Assembly: GCA_934140285.1 (NCBI GenBank)
Contig: CAKPBI010000009.1
Coordinates: 1 to 64,000 of the forward strand
From: an uncultured Bacilli bacterium
GTDB taxonomy: Bacteria > Bacillota_I > Bacilli_A > ML615J-28 > CAG-313
DNA: 64,000 nucleotides
Direction of reading: 5' to 3'
Shown here in pieces: positions 34,271-42,993 of this stretch (its first letter is position 1; the number at the start of each line of letters is the position of its first letter). Made by a program: the position numbers and the translations under genes. Below the pieces are notes generated by a model. The model was not told where the DNA came from, did no database searches, and saw only the letters and a list, made by a program, of their open reading frames with translations.

Positions 34271-36886
34271 ATGAAACAAAAAACATGTCAAGAATTATTA
34301 AATGAATTTGAAAGTTCAGCAACATTTGGTCTTTCAAGTAGTGATGCAGAAAAAAGATTACAGACTTATGGAAAAAACGTCATTGAAGGCAAAAAGAAAA
34401 CACCTTTTATTATTAAGTTTCTATCTCAATTTGCTGACTTCTTAGTTATTATCTTAGCTATCGCCGCAGTTCTTCCTGTAATCATCGATACTAAGGGTTG
34501 GGTGGAAGATAAAGAATGGATTGAAACCATCATTATTGTGGTTGTTATTATTTCCAATGCACTTATTGGAGCTATCCAAGAAAATAACGCTGAAAAGTCT
34601 TTGGATGCATTAAAGAAACTAAGCACACCCCATTCCAAGGTCTTACGTGATGGTAAACTTGTAACCATTGAATCTGCTGATATTGTTCCTGGGGATATCT
34701 TCTATGTAGAAGCAGGTGACTTCATCCCAGCTGATGCGAGAATCATCTCTTCTTCTAACTTAATGGTTGATGAAAGTGCTTTAACTGGTGAAAGTACCGC
34801 CGTAAATAAGAATGAAGATTTAATTACGGGAGAAATTCACGGAATTGGGGATATGAGTAACACTTTATTTTCTTCTACTTATGTTACTTATGGTAAAGCA
34901 TATGCCATTACAACTAAAACCGGAATGAATACTGAAATTGGTAAGATTGCTAAAGCATTAATCGATACTACTGATGAGATTACTCCACTTCAACAAAAGT
35001 TAAATCAAATTGCTAAAGTAATTGGCATTATGTGTATTGCTATTTGTGTTATCGTTTTTGTTTTGAAGTTAATCGAACAAACTGATGGCGGCGTTTTAGA
35101 TGCTTTTAAGAATGCGATTGCTCTTGCGGTTGCCGCAATACCTGAGGGTTTAACCACGGTTGTTACGGTTGTTCTTGCCATTGGGGTCCAACGCCTTGCT
35201 AAACAAAAAGCTATCGTTAAAAAACTTCCTGCCGTTGAAACCTTAGGTTGTGCAAATATCATTTGCTCAGATAAAACCGGAACCCTAACCCAAAATAAAA
35301 TGACAGTAATGAAACTATATCACACTGCCATTAAAGATATAACTGATAATTTAAGTTTTGAAGAAGCTAAAATGCTTGAATTCTTTGCTCTTTGTACTGA
35401 TGCCTCATATGAAGAAAAAGATGGAGTAACTAAATCCATTGGTGATCCTACTGAGGTTGCTCTTCTTATTGCGAGAGACAAGTATGTCAAAGAACCTACA
35501 TACAGTAACTTAAAAAGAGTTGCTGATCTACCCTTTGATTCTGATCGAAAACTAATGACAACCATTTTCGCATATTCAGGAAAATACCTTGTAATTACCA
35601 AAGGAGCTCCTGATGTAGTTATTAGTCATTCTATTCCAACTAGTGAAACGAAAAAAGCAGGGCTTGCGAATAACGAAATGGCTGAATCAGCTTTAAGAGT
35701 TCTGGGTGTTGGTTACAAAATCATTGATTTCCTACCTCAAAACCTAAATATTGAGGAAATTGAAAACAACTTAAACTTCCTAGGTTTAGTCGGAATGATT
35801 GACCCCGCAAGACCTGAAGTTAAAAAAGCTATCAAAGAAGCTAGTGATGCTGGTATTAGAACCATCATGATTACTGGTGACCACGTTTTAACCGCCAAAG
35901 CTATTGCTTTAGAACTTGGAATCTTAAAAGAAGGTACTACTGCTATCTCAAGCAAAGAGTTATCAAGTCTTAGTGATGAAGAATTGTTTAAAAATATTGA
36001 AAAATACTCCGTTTATGCGAGAGTTGCCCCCGAAGATAAAGTTAGAATCGTTAAAGCATGGCAACAAAAAGGAGCCATTGTTGCGATGACTGGAGATGGA
36101 GTTAATGACTCACCAGCCTTAAAGAAAGCTGATATTGGTTGTGCAATGGGTATTACTGGTACCGATGTTGCTAAAGAAGCAGCCGATGTAGTTTTAACCG
36201 ATGATAACTTTTCAACCATTGTAACTGCTGTTAAAGAAGGTCGTGGAATCTACGCTAACATTCAAAAGGTTGTTCAATATCTATTATCAAGTAACATTGG
36301 TGAAGTTTTATGTATCTTCCTAGCTTCTGTCATCTCTTTAGTAAGTAGTTTATCATTTGGTACCCCTCTTGTTGCGACTCATCTATTATGGATTAACCTA
36401 ATCACAGATAGTTTACCTGCCTTTGCTTTAGGTATGGAAAAAACTGAAGATGACGTTATGAAAGAAAGCCCTCGAGATAAGAATGAACACTTCTTCGCTC
36501 ATGGACTTGGATTTGACATTATTTGGCAAGGTATCATGATTGGTCTTCTTTCTCTTATATCTTATGCGATTGGTAATAACCACTCACATGAATTAGGTCA
36601 AACAATGGCCTTCATTACCCTATCAACATGTCAATTATTCCATGCATTTAATATTAAGTCACATCATTCAATTTTTAATAAAAAGACTTTTAACAACTTC
36701 TATCTAATTATTGCTTTCGTATTAGGTCTTGCCCTACAAATCTTAATTTGTTACATTCCAGGCTTAAATAGTGCTTTTAACTTAATTGCTTTAGACATTA
36801 AATACTTATTAATTGCTATATCTTTAAGTTTCTTAACAGTAATTATCATGGAAATTGTTAAACTATGTAGTCGTAAAAAACAATAA
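34271..36886 (+). CDS. P-type metal ATPase (Ca2+/Mn2+ exporter type) under riboswitch control
   Basis: 871 aa from the ATG at 34271 with GGAGG upstream; an ATG at 34211 lies inside the riboswitch and is rejected. It has the P2-type layout: actuator loop with LTGEST, M4 PEGLT, the phosphorylation site DKTGTLT, the nucleotide-binding KGAPDVV, the hinge TGDGVNDSPAL, and M6 with NLITDSLPA. Ten membrane segments are expected, the last four after residue 680. It exports a divalent cation from the cytoplasm. The Mn2+ riboswitch upstream points to Mn2+ (or Ca2+/Mn2+) as substrate; this is inference. Confidence 0.92.
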   Translation: MKQKTCQELLNEFESSATFGLSSSDAEKRLQTYGKNVIEGKKKTPFIIKFLSQFADFLVIILAIAAVLPVIIDTKGWVEDKEWIETIIIVVVIISNALIGAIQENNAEKSLDALKKLSTPHSKVLRDGKLVTIESADIVPGDIFYVEAGDFIPADARIISSSNLMVDESALTGESTAVNKNEDLITGEIHGIGDMSNTLFSSTYVTYGKAYAITTKTGMNTEIGKIAKALIDTTDEITPLQQKLNQIAKVIGIMCIAICVIVFVLKLIEQTDGGVLDAFKNAIALAVAAIPEGLTTVVTVVLAIGVQRLAKQKAIVKKLPAVETLGCANIICSDKTGTLTQNKMTVMKLYHTAIKDITDNLSFEEAKMLEFFALCTDASYEEKDGVTKSIGDPTEVALLIARDKYVKEPTYSNLKRVADLPFDSDRKLMTTIFAYSGKYLVITKGAPDVVISHSIPTSETKKAGLANNEMAESALRVLGVGYKIIDFLPQNLNIEEIENNLNFLGLVGMIDPARPEVKKAIKEASDAGIRTIMITGDHVLTAKAIALELGILKEGTTAISSKELSSLSDEELFKNIEKYSVYARVAPEDKVRIVKAWQQKGAIVAMTGDGVNDSPALKKADIGCAMGITGTDVAKEAADVVLTDDNFSTIVTAVKEGRGIYANIQKVVQYLLSSNIGEVLCIFLASVISLVSSLSFGTPLVATHLLWINLITDSLPAFALGMEKTEDDVMKESPRDKNEHFFAHGLGFDIIWQGIMIGLLSLISYAIGNNHSHELGQTMAFITLSTCQLFHAFNIKSHHSIFNKKTFNNFYLIIAFVLGLALQILICYIPGLNSAFNLIALDIKYLLIAISLSFLTVIIMEIVKLCSRKKQ

Positions 36887-36903
36887 CATTAAATAAAAAA
36901 CAA

Positions 36904-36950
36904 AGGTGTTTAGTATTACATCATAATAATGTAGTACTAGACACCTTTTT
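36904..36950 (+). terminator. Terminator after the P-type ATPase gene
   Basis: AGGTGTTTAGTATTACA and TGTAGTACTAGACACCT form a 17-bp stem (two G-U pairs) followed by TTTTT. Confidence 0.88.
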
Positions 36951-36989
36951 CATCATGTTTCTAGATAATTTTATCCTATTCTTAAATTA

Positions 36990-37511
36990 TCATAGATTTT
37001 TAATAACTAATTTATTATTTTGAACACAACATTCAAAAGCATAATTAATTTTATCACTTTTATAAATCAATCTATATAAACAAGCATCTTCTAAGTGGGT
37101 ATCATTTAGGATTTCTATTACAATACCTTTTTTATAAAAAGATATGTAGAAATCACCATATGGTTTAATAATGATATTTTTAGGTTTTGTATTAAACAAT
37201 ATTGTATTAATAGCTTCTAATTGTTGGCTTAAATATGATTTTTCTATATTTGTTTGACTTCGATATTTTTTTACACTCATTTCTTTTCGATTTAAATCCA
37301 AATATAGATCATTAAAACTTAATAAGAGTTCATTATTACTTCTTATCCTAAAATTAGTTTCAATTTCAATTTTGATTTCTTCATTATCCCCTAAAAATAA
37401 TAACTCAAATCTATTTTCAACTATACCTAATCCTCTTACAAAATTAATTTTAGTAATCACCATATTTTTCAATAATTCTTTAAAATCTAAATTTTCATTC
37501 AACTCTTTCAT
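36990..37511 (-). CDS. Hypothetical protein
   Basis: 173 aa, not recognised. There is no signal peptide or membrane segment. The sequence alternates hydrophobic and charged residues (FELLFLGDNEEIKIEIETNF, IKPYGDFYISFYKKGIVIEI), which suggests a beta-rich soluble domain with one helix in the middle (SQQLEAINTIL). A ribosome site lies before the ATG. Neighbours are an IS end remnant and a second beta-rich hypothetical. Both have the size and look of immunity proteins of polymorphic toxins, but no toxin gene remains nearby, so this is only a suggestion. Confidence 0.6.
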   Translation of the reverse strand: MKELNENLDFKELLKNMVITKINFVRGLGIVENRFELLFLGDNEEIKIEIETNFRIRSNNELLLSFNDLYLDLNRKEMSVKKYRSQTNIEKSYLSQQLEAINTILFNTKPKNIIIKPYGDFYISFYKKGIVIEILNDTHLEDACLYRLIYKSDKINYAFECCVQNNKLVIKNL

Positions 37512-37630
37512 GTTATTCTCCTTACCAACTAAAAAACAATTCTATAGTTATTTATTTTTATAATCTTAGTGCTCTAGATAAGAAAATTAATATCAATTCA
37601 TAGATCACATAAAAACCAAGCGTACTATAT

Positions 37631-37667
37631 CCAATTGCTATAAATGCATAAAAGAATTTACAGAATC
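37631..37667 (-). mobile_element. Remnant terminal repeat of an ISL3-type element
   Basis: This 37-bp stretch matches the right end of the IS fragment at 22361-22397 at nearly every base (ATAAATGCATAAAAGAATTT is shared). No transposase remains beside it; the rest of the 200-bp gap has no gene. Confidence 0.7.
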
Positions 37668-37712
37668 GGCAAACTCACCTAGTTTTTTTACTTGTTAAAG
37701 TAATTTGCTAAT

Positions 37713-38156
37713 TTATTTTAAATCAATAATTACACCAATTAATTTATTATTTTGGAAGGATGCATATTGACCTTTGCCAAACATAATAACTTCGTCACTA
37801 TTAATATCACCTATGCTAATTCGTGATTTATCAATATCATATTTAATTTTACCATTTAATAAATATTCTTTCATAGGTACTTCTTTTTCAAAATCATCTA
37901 GTTCAATTAATAATTCACCATTACTGAATTTTTCAATAACTATATTTTCGTTTTTAGTTTTCTTATCGATTACTAGATAACCTTCACATGATACACATTT
38001 CTTTGAGTAAATATCAAAATTTAAGATAAATGAACGATCAGATGTTAACGAAACTTGAAAATCAAAATACACTTCATCAGATCCAAAAGAGTTGTCAGCA
38101 TGTTTTACCACGTAATTCGGATTATAATTATCACTTAATCTATAAAATAGCTTCAT
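37713..38156 (-). CDS. Hypothetical protein, possible immunity-type protein
   Basis: 147 aa, not recognised. The protein is mostly beta strands (DEVYFDFQVSLTSDRSFILNF, NSDEVIMFGKGQYASF) with two Cys in KKCVSCEGYL. No signal or membrane segment. AGGAGG lies 7 bp before the ATG. The stop of a possible 37-codon frame lies just upstream, and that peptide looks like the end of a larger protein. The arrangement (toxin tail, then small soluble protein) would fit a decayed toxin-immunity pair. Inference only. Confidence 0.6.
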   Translation of the reverse strand: MKLFYRLSDNYNPNYVVKHADNSFGSDEVYFDFQVSLTSDRSFILNFDIYSKKCVSCEGYLVIDKKTKNENIVIEKFSNGELLIELDDFEKEVPMKEYLLNGKIKYDIDKSRISIGDINSDEVIMFGKGQYASFQNNKLIGVIIDLK

Positions 38157-38168
38157 ACCTACCTCCTA

Positions 38169-38282
38169 TTAAAATCCTGCGTGCAAGATAATTTGTTTAC
38201 CAATATTTAATACTAATTTCCAAGTAGCTGGATGACTTCCAACATTTCCAACACAATAAGAAACCCAACCAATTACTTGCAA
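38169..38282 (-). CDS. Possible 37-aa peptide or C-terminal gene fragment
   Basis: A TTG at 38282, with AGGAG seven bases upstream, opens a frame reading (M)QVIGWVSYCVGNVGSHPAT and ending LHAGF. A stop lies in frame just before the TTG. The stop at 38169 is followed at once by the ribosome site of the 147-aa gene, so the two would be coupled. The peptide looks like a folded-domain tail, not a leader. It may be the last piece of a lost toxin gene. The other 200 bp of this gap hold no gene. Confidence 0.3.
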   Translation of the reverse strand: MQVIGWVSYCVGNVGSHPATWKLVLNIGKQIILHAGF

Positions 38283-38452
38283 AAATATCTCCTAAAATAC
38301 AATGTCTCACTTATATTTATATTTTATTATAATAAAAGTATATCATAATTCTAAATAAAAATATATAATAGCGCAATTTTGTTCGAATCTAATTGTTTTA
38401 AAATTAATTAAATCTAATAATAAAAGTATATTAATTCGATATAATTAAAAAA

Positions 38453-38482
38453 AGAATACATTTTTACATGTATTCTTTTTGT
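38453..38482 (-). terminator. Terminator of the endonuclease I gene
   Basis: AGAATACAT and ATGTATTCT form a stem with a 6-base loop; T-runs flank it on both strands. It lies 16 bp past the stop. Confidence 0.8.
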
Positions 38483-38497
38483 TAATTGTTTGTAGGA

Positions 38498-39556
38498 TTA
38501 TCCCCAAATCATATTTGCAAATTCAGGATAATCAATAAATGGATTACGATTACCTTGGATTTTTGCGATATAATTATTACGATTTACTTCTAGTTCACTT
38601 ACTGGATCTAGTTTATTCCATTCTAATAGAAGTTTAAGAGATTGTGCAATGCGTGGGAAATCATAACTATCAGCTTGTGAATATCTAGTCTTTAGATAGA
38701 AGATAATACGAGCAACATCACCTTTATATTCATCAGTTGGTGTATAGTATGATGAGCCGGTACCAAATTTTTGGTTTCCACGACTACTGTTTACTTTTGG
38801 ATTACATGGACGAATGTGATGTAAATCAGCACCTGCTTGACTTGTTTTGAACCATCCAAGGCTTTGAGCCCATACATGTTCACGATTCCATATGTTCATA
38901 TTGTCTGTTTTCTTAATTGATTCACCAGTATAGAATAGAATCATATTATTTGAGTTTTTAGGGTCTTCATCTGCGTTTTGTAAGTATTTTTTACAATCAG
39001 CATAACTTGTAACCTTTTTATGAGTATCAGTTATAATAGTTCTTAAAGATTTTAAAAGTTCATTTCCTTTTTTTCCTTCTGCTGCTTTGTAATAAGGTGT
39101 TAGAACTGGATTTGGATCAGGATCTGGATCTGGGGTTACAGTTTCAGTTTTGATGGTTAGAGAAACAGCTTCTGTTTCCGTTGAATCTAAATATTTTGTA
39201 CCATCACCTATCGCATAGGCTGAAACAGTATAATTTCCATCCTTTAAGTCTTTTTGATAAAATACATAAGTAGAATCAAACATTCCAAGTTTTTGTTGTT
39301 TTACAACTTCTTTTTTATCATTTCTGATTAATACCATATGGAATGATGCATTTTCTACTACTTTATAAGTAATTTTTACTAAATCATTTAACACTTCAAC
39401 CTTAAGGTTAGTTGGAACATCTAGTTTAACTTCTAAGGGATCATCTATTTTTGGTTCATCGTCTTGACCAGGATTATTTGATTCAACACAACTTACAAAA
39501 GTAAAAATTAAACCAAAAATCACAAAAAGAAATAAAAATTTAATTGTTTTTCTCAT
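38498..39556 (-). CDS. Secreted endonuclease I family nuclease, lipoprotein
   Basis: 352 aa. Signal peptide with a Cys at 23 in TFVSC, a weak lipobox. Residues 45-140 form an Ig/fibronectin-like domain, followed by a short linker of alternating Pro and Asp (about 142-150). The C-terminal 190 residues are the nuclease: NREHVWAQSLGW (the catalytic His of the EHVWpQS motif), ADLHHIRPCNPKVNSSRGNQ and a final Trp-Gly. The family cuts extracellular DNA or RNA without sequence preference and needs a metal ion. A role in nutrient scavenging or in degrading host DNA is likely, since this lineage probably imports nucleosides. Single-gene transcript. Confidence 0.92.
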   Translation of the reverse strand: MRKTIKFLFLFVIFGLIFTFVSCVESNNPGQDDEPKIDDPLEVKLDVPTNLKVEVLNDLVKITYKVVENASFHMVLIRNDKKEVVKQQKLGMFDSTYVFYQKDLKDGNYTVSAYAIGDGTKYLDSTETEAVSLTIKTETVTPDPDPDPNPVLTPYYKAAEGKKGNELLKSLRTIITDTHKKVTSYADCKKYLQNADEDPKNSNNMILFYTGESIKKTDNMNIWNREHVWAQSLGWFKTSQAGADLHHIRPCNPKVNSSRGNQKFGTGSSYYTPTDEYKGDVARIIFYLKTRYSQADSYDFPRIAQSLKLLLEWNKLDPVSELEVNRNNYIAKIQGNRNPFIDYPEFANMIWG

Positions 39557-39597
39557 GTTTAATACCTCAATTCAAAATACATTATACTCTTAAAAAA

Positions 39598-40470
39598 CTA
39601 TTTTTGCAATAAATATACAAATTTTGTCATTGTATCTGGAAGTTTTGCTTCGATAGTTTGCTTGCTTTCGGTTAAAAAGTTATAAAAAGTAAGACTTAGG
39701 GAGTGGAGTAAAAGAGATTTACATTTGGTTTTACTTCCATATTTAGTGTCACCAACAATTGGATGATCAATTGATGATAGATGAACTCTGATTTGATGAG
39801 TACGTCCCGTAAATAGTTTTACTTTTAAAAGAGAGTAATTCTTTAAGTAACTTACTACTTCATAATAAGTTTTCGCCGGTAAACCATTTTTAGTTACTAC
39901 CATTTTGTTGTTTTGGTGACGGTCACTACCAATATTTGAGGTAATGTAACCACTAAGGTTGGTTTTTCCTTCCACTAAGCATTCATAGATTTTTTCTACT
40001 TCTTTATTTTCAAATTGATAGCTATAATATCCTAAGGATATAATGTCTTTAGAAAACATCAAACATCCGGTAGTTTCTTGGTCTAAGCGATGAACAGGAT
40101 AAACATTATGTTCATCATTCTTTTTTCTTAAATAGTTTACTACCATGTTAGTAACGGTATTATCGATGTTTTTTTCACCATCACTATGGACAATAAAGCC
40201 AGCCGGTTTGTTAACAACAATAATATAGTCATCTTCATATAAAACAGAAATCGGAAAGTCATAGGCTTTTTGTTCTATTTGATAGTTAGAAAGATCAATC
40301 ATTAAGTAATCACCATTGTTAAGAATGGAATCACGTTTTAAGATATTTTCATTTACAAAGCAAAATTTATTATCAATTAAGTAGTTTATCTTTGATGATG
40401 CTAGATGCATTTTTTTTAAATATTGTTGTAGAGTTATTGTTTCTTTTATTTCTTTGATAAAATATCCCAT
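39598..40470 (-). CDS. RluA-family pseudouridine synthase
   Basis: 290 aa from the ATG at 40470 (GAGG 5 bp upstream); a GTG at 40476 is less likely. It has an N-terminal S4-like RNA-binding region (TLQQYLKKMHLASSKINYLI), the second strand YEDDYIIVVNKPAGFIVH, and the catalytic motif HRLDQETTGCLMFSK, where the Asp attacks uridine. RTHQIRVHL follows near residue 225. It converts uridine to pseudouridine in rRNA or tRNA; the exact target is not readable (RluD and YjbO subtypes look alike). It lies between the endonuclease gene and the SpoIIIAH homologue. Confidence 0.93.
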   Translation of the reverse strand: MGYFIKEIKETITLQQYLKKMHLASSKINYLIDNKFCFVNENILKRDSILNNGDYLMIDLSNYQIEQKAYDFPISVLYEDDYIIVVNKPAGFIVHSDGEKNIDNTVTNMVVNYLRKKNDEHNVYPVHRLDQETTGCLMFSKDIISLGYYSYQFENKEVEKIYECLVEGKTNLSGYITSNIGSDRHQNNKMVVTKNGLPAKTYYEVVSYLKNYSLLKVKLFTGRTHQIRVHLSSIDHPIVGDTKYGSKTKCKSLLLHSLSLTFYNFLTESKQTIEAKLPDTMTKFVYLLQK

Positions 40471-40478
40471 ATACACCT

Positions 40479-40503
40479 CAAAAAAAGGGGGAATCCCCCC
40501 CTA
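40479..40503 (-). terminator. Terminator of the spoIIIAH-like gene
   Basis: On the minus strand GGGGG-ATT-CCCCC is followed by TTTTTTT. It lies directly behind the stop at 40505 and ahead of the pseudouridine synthase, so the latter has its own start or partial read-through. Confidence 0.85.
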
Positions 40504-40504
40504 A

Positions 40505-41005
40505 TTAATTATTTGATAGTTCTGTAATGCTTTTGAAATTAACTACAACATTAGTTGTATCTTCAAAAGATTTCATAACTTCACCAATGATTTCAACTAC
40601 GACATCTGCATTTTCTTCATCCGCAACGATGATGACTTCTACTCCATCTTTTGTTGCATGGACAAAGGCATCTTGGTAGCCTAAGTTCATAATGGTAAGT
40701 TCTAACAAAACTTCTTTTTCTGTCAGATCAGAAATTGATTGCTTTTTGTTAAGTGCTTCTTCTTTTTGTAATACTGTTGTATCAGCACTAGCGATAATTG
40801 TATCAAGGGATGCAACTTCTAGGCTTCTTTCCTCACGTACTGAATCACGTAAAGAAGTTAAAGCTGCAACTCTTGTTGAAATTACTGGTGCATCTGTTGG
40901 ATTATTGTTATCTTTATCAACCTTGTTTAAAGGTGACTTAATGTACCACACCGCAAGCATTACAACTAATGTTAAAAAGATTAAAGCAAATTGATTTTTC
41001 TTCAT
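40505..41005 (-). CDS. spoIIIAH: SpoIIIAH-like protein
   Basis: 166 aa. A single N-terminal membrane anchor (FALIFLTLVVMLAVWYI, residues 6-22) is followed by an outside domain. It has the helical stretch SLRDSVREERSLEVASLDTI, the Cys-free ring-forming domain and the C-terminal DGVEVIIVADEENADVVVEI pattern of the SpoIIIAH family. In Bacillus this protein forms the forespore-mother cell channel with SpoIIQ. The other spoIIIA genes (AA-AG) are not next to it, so it is an orphan here. It may be a relic of sporulation or do another job in the envelope. Confidence 0.8.
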   Translation of the reverse strand: MKKNQFALIFLTLVVMLAVWYIKSPLNKVDKDNNNPTDAPVISTRVAALTSLRDSVREERSLEVASLDTIIASADTTVLQKEEALNKKQSISDLTEKEVLLELTIMNLGYQDAFVHATKDGVEVIIVADEENADVVVEIIGEVMKSFEDTTNVVVNFKSITELSNN

Positions 41006-41064
41006 ATCTATCCCCCTAATATCACTTAAATATATGATGGAGATAAATAAATTATGAATAAATT

Positions 41065-42870
41065 TTATCCAATTTGTGAAGATTGATGTTCAGATACAGG
41101 CTTAAATTTAACTGGTTCCGGATTATCGTTATTATTTGGGGTATTAGAATCATCCGTTGGGGTATTATAAGCAGGATCGGTATTAATTCTAAAGGTTACA
41201 AAAATGAAATACCATGATTGAATGAACATCAAGATTAAAGCAAGACGATCAAATGATACAAAGAAACCAACAATGAAACTTACAAGACCAGTTATCGCAT
41301 AAGCAATAGAACCAATCGCATAATATTGACGGTATCTCTTCATCACAAGTTTTCTTGACATTAGCCATACCACAAGAGTTAGAATTAGTGGGAATATAAT
41401 AAAGATTCCAAATGCAAGCATCGCATATACTAATTCATAGTTAGCCGCGTCAATCGCAATCATTCTATCAACAGCTTTTTGTAAGAAAATGTTTAAATTA
41501 CCATAAAGTAGTTTAATAGAAAATTCATCACTAATGAAATCATTGTATGAGTAGCTTCTTGAATGGGTAGTGTAAACTGCTTCATAGAAGTTTGGAAGAT
41601 GACGGTTTGCAGGTTTAATTGTTAAAAGGTCACCCATATTAATACGACTACGAAGTTCTTCATTCGTATTAAAGTCTTCGATGTTAAACTTATCATCTTG
41701 TCCGACTTTTCTTGTCCATTTAGTAGTATCAAATTCACCATACTCGTTATATTCAATTTCATCGGCACTATTAGGTAGGTAGTATACTTTGTCATTTATA
41801 GTACTTGATGTTTCAAAGATACTAGCGTTTTTGTAATCTAGTTGTTTATAAACTCCTGATTCATTCTTTTGAGCAAGATCATAAACATAGAAGAAACGTT
41901 CCGATGTAAAGACACAAAGAATATAGGTAGTATCTTTTTGTCTTTCTTGCTTGGAGTATCCTTCGTAATCAAAGTAAGTAAGACGCCAATCTTCTTTATT
42001 TTCACTCTTTAGATTGAGTTTTGGATCAATGACAACAGTTAAATCGACAAATTTATTGTTTTCATCATCCATTACTTTATGGTAGATACCATATTTTTTA
42101 AAGTAACTATCGATATAATAGTCAACATTATTGCTTTCTACGACACTCTTGTACTTTGGAAGACCTAAAGTTAAGGCCTCATTCATCTTATTGATGAAAG
42201 TAACTAAATCAACTTTGGTTAATCTTCTTAAGTTACTTAACGCAAGACTACATTTAGTATTATAATCAGAAATAGTCGTAAATTCTTGTAATACATCTTT
42301 TAGTGATGATTCAAGAGTATAAGTATTAGTAAAGGTTCCCATATGATAATATAAGGTATCTTTACCGAAATAAAGCATTAAGGTATCAGCTTTAGCGTTT
42401 GTTTGGTAGTCAATAAGGTTTTGAAGGCACTTCTTGATGATGGTAGTTTCATCTTTTGATGGATCTTCTTTATTTAAAAATTCTTCATCAAGAGAGTCCA
42501 TAAAGGCCATATATAAATCTAGGCTTGATGAATCACCGGTATATTTAATGGTAATTAGTTTATCATAGGATGTAAGGTCATCACTAGATGGATCAAGACT
42601 AACCCCATTGTCACTGGTGATTTCGAGATTTTGCATTCTAAATGTTTTGTTAGGCTTATCACTATTATAGTATCCACTTAAAGATTCTTGGAACTCGGTT
42701 CTACCCATTTCTTGTTTAACATATTTTTCGGATACCATGAACTGAGAGCCAATCGCTAAGAACATTCCCACTAAATAAATTAATAAGGCAAGAATGAAAT
42801 GCATATTACGATATTTAGCCATTCTTCTTGGTAAGATTAGTGATAAAATAAAATCTTTTACTTTTTTCAT
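41065..42870 (-). CDS. Membrane protein with large outside domain, unknown function
   Basis: 601 aa. One membrane segment at 25-45 (FILALLIYLVGMFLAIGSQF), then an outside domain of about 420 residues. After that come four closely spaced segments at about 465-575 (VYAMLAFGIFIIFPLILTLV, AIGSIAYAITGLVSFIVGFF, ALILMFIQSWYFIFVTFRI), and the end is a Pro/Asn-rich tail. The layout is a little like DUF1189 proteins, but I cannot claim the family. It stands between the SpoIIIAH homologue and the degenerate GGDEF/EAL-like gene, all on the minus strand, but each has a gap and likely its own promoter. Confidence 0.6.
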   Translation of the reverse strand: MKKVKDFILSLILPRRMAKYRNMHFILALLIYLVGMFLAIGSQFMVSEKYVKQEMGRTEFQESLSGYYNSDKPNKTFRMQNLEITSDNGVSLDPSSDDLTSYDKLITIKYTGDSSSLDLYMAFMDSLDEEFLNKEDPSKDETTIIKKCLQNLIDYQTNAKADTLMLYFGKDTLYYHMGTFTNTYTLESSLKDVLQEFTTISDYNTKCSLALSNLRRLTKVDLVTFINKMNEALTLGLPKYKSVVESNNVDYYIDSYFKKYGIYHKVMDDENNKFVDLTVVIDPKLNLKSENKEDWRLTYFDYEGYSKQERQKDTTYILCVFTSERFFYVYDLAQKNESGVYKQLDYKNASIFETSSTINDKVYYLPNSADEIEYNEYGEFDTTKWTRKVGQDDKFNIEDFNTNEELRSRINMGDLLTIKPANRHLPNFYEAVYTTHSRSYSYNDFISDEFSIKLLYGNLNIFLQKAVDRMIAIDAANYELVYAMLAFGIFIIFPLILTLVVWLMSRKLVMKRYRQYYAIGSIAYAITGLVSFIVGFFVSFDRLALILMFIQSWYFIFVTFRINTDPAYNTPTDDSNTPNNNDNPEPVKFKPVSEHQSSQIG

Positions 42871-42965
42871 TGCTTTCCCCTTTTGTTTTTTTTAATTATT
42901 TAATATTATACCATATTTTTTTTGTTTTTTAAAGAAAAAAGGCTTAAAGAGAAACTTACCAAAAA

Positions 42966-42983
42966 AAAGGAGTAAGCACTCCT
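42966..42983 (-). terminator. Terminator of the 42994 gene
   Basis: GGAGT-AAGC-ACTCC stem; on the minus strand it is followed by about eight T. It lies 11 bp past the stop. Confidence 0.75.
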
Positions 42984-42993
42984 CTTTACTTGG

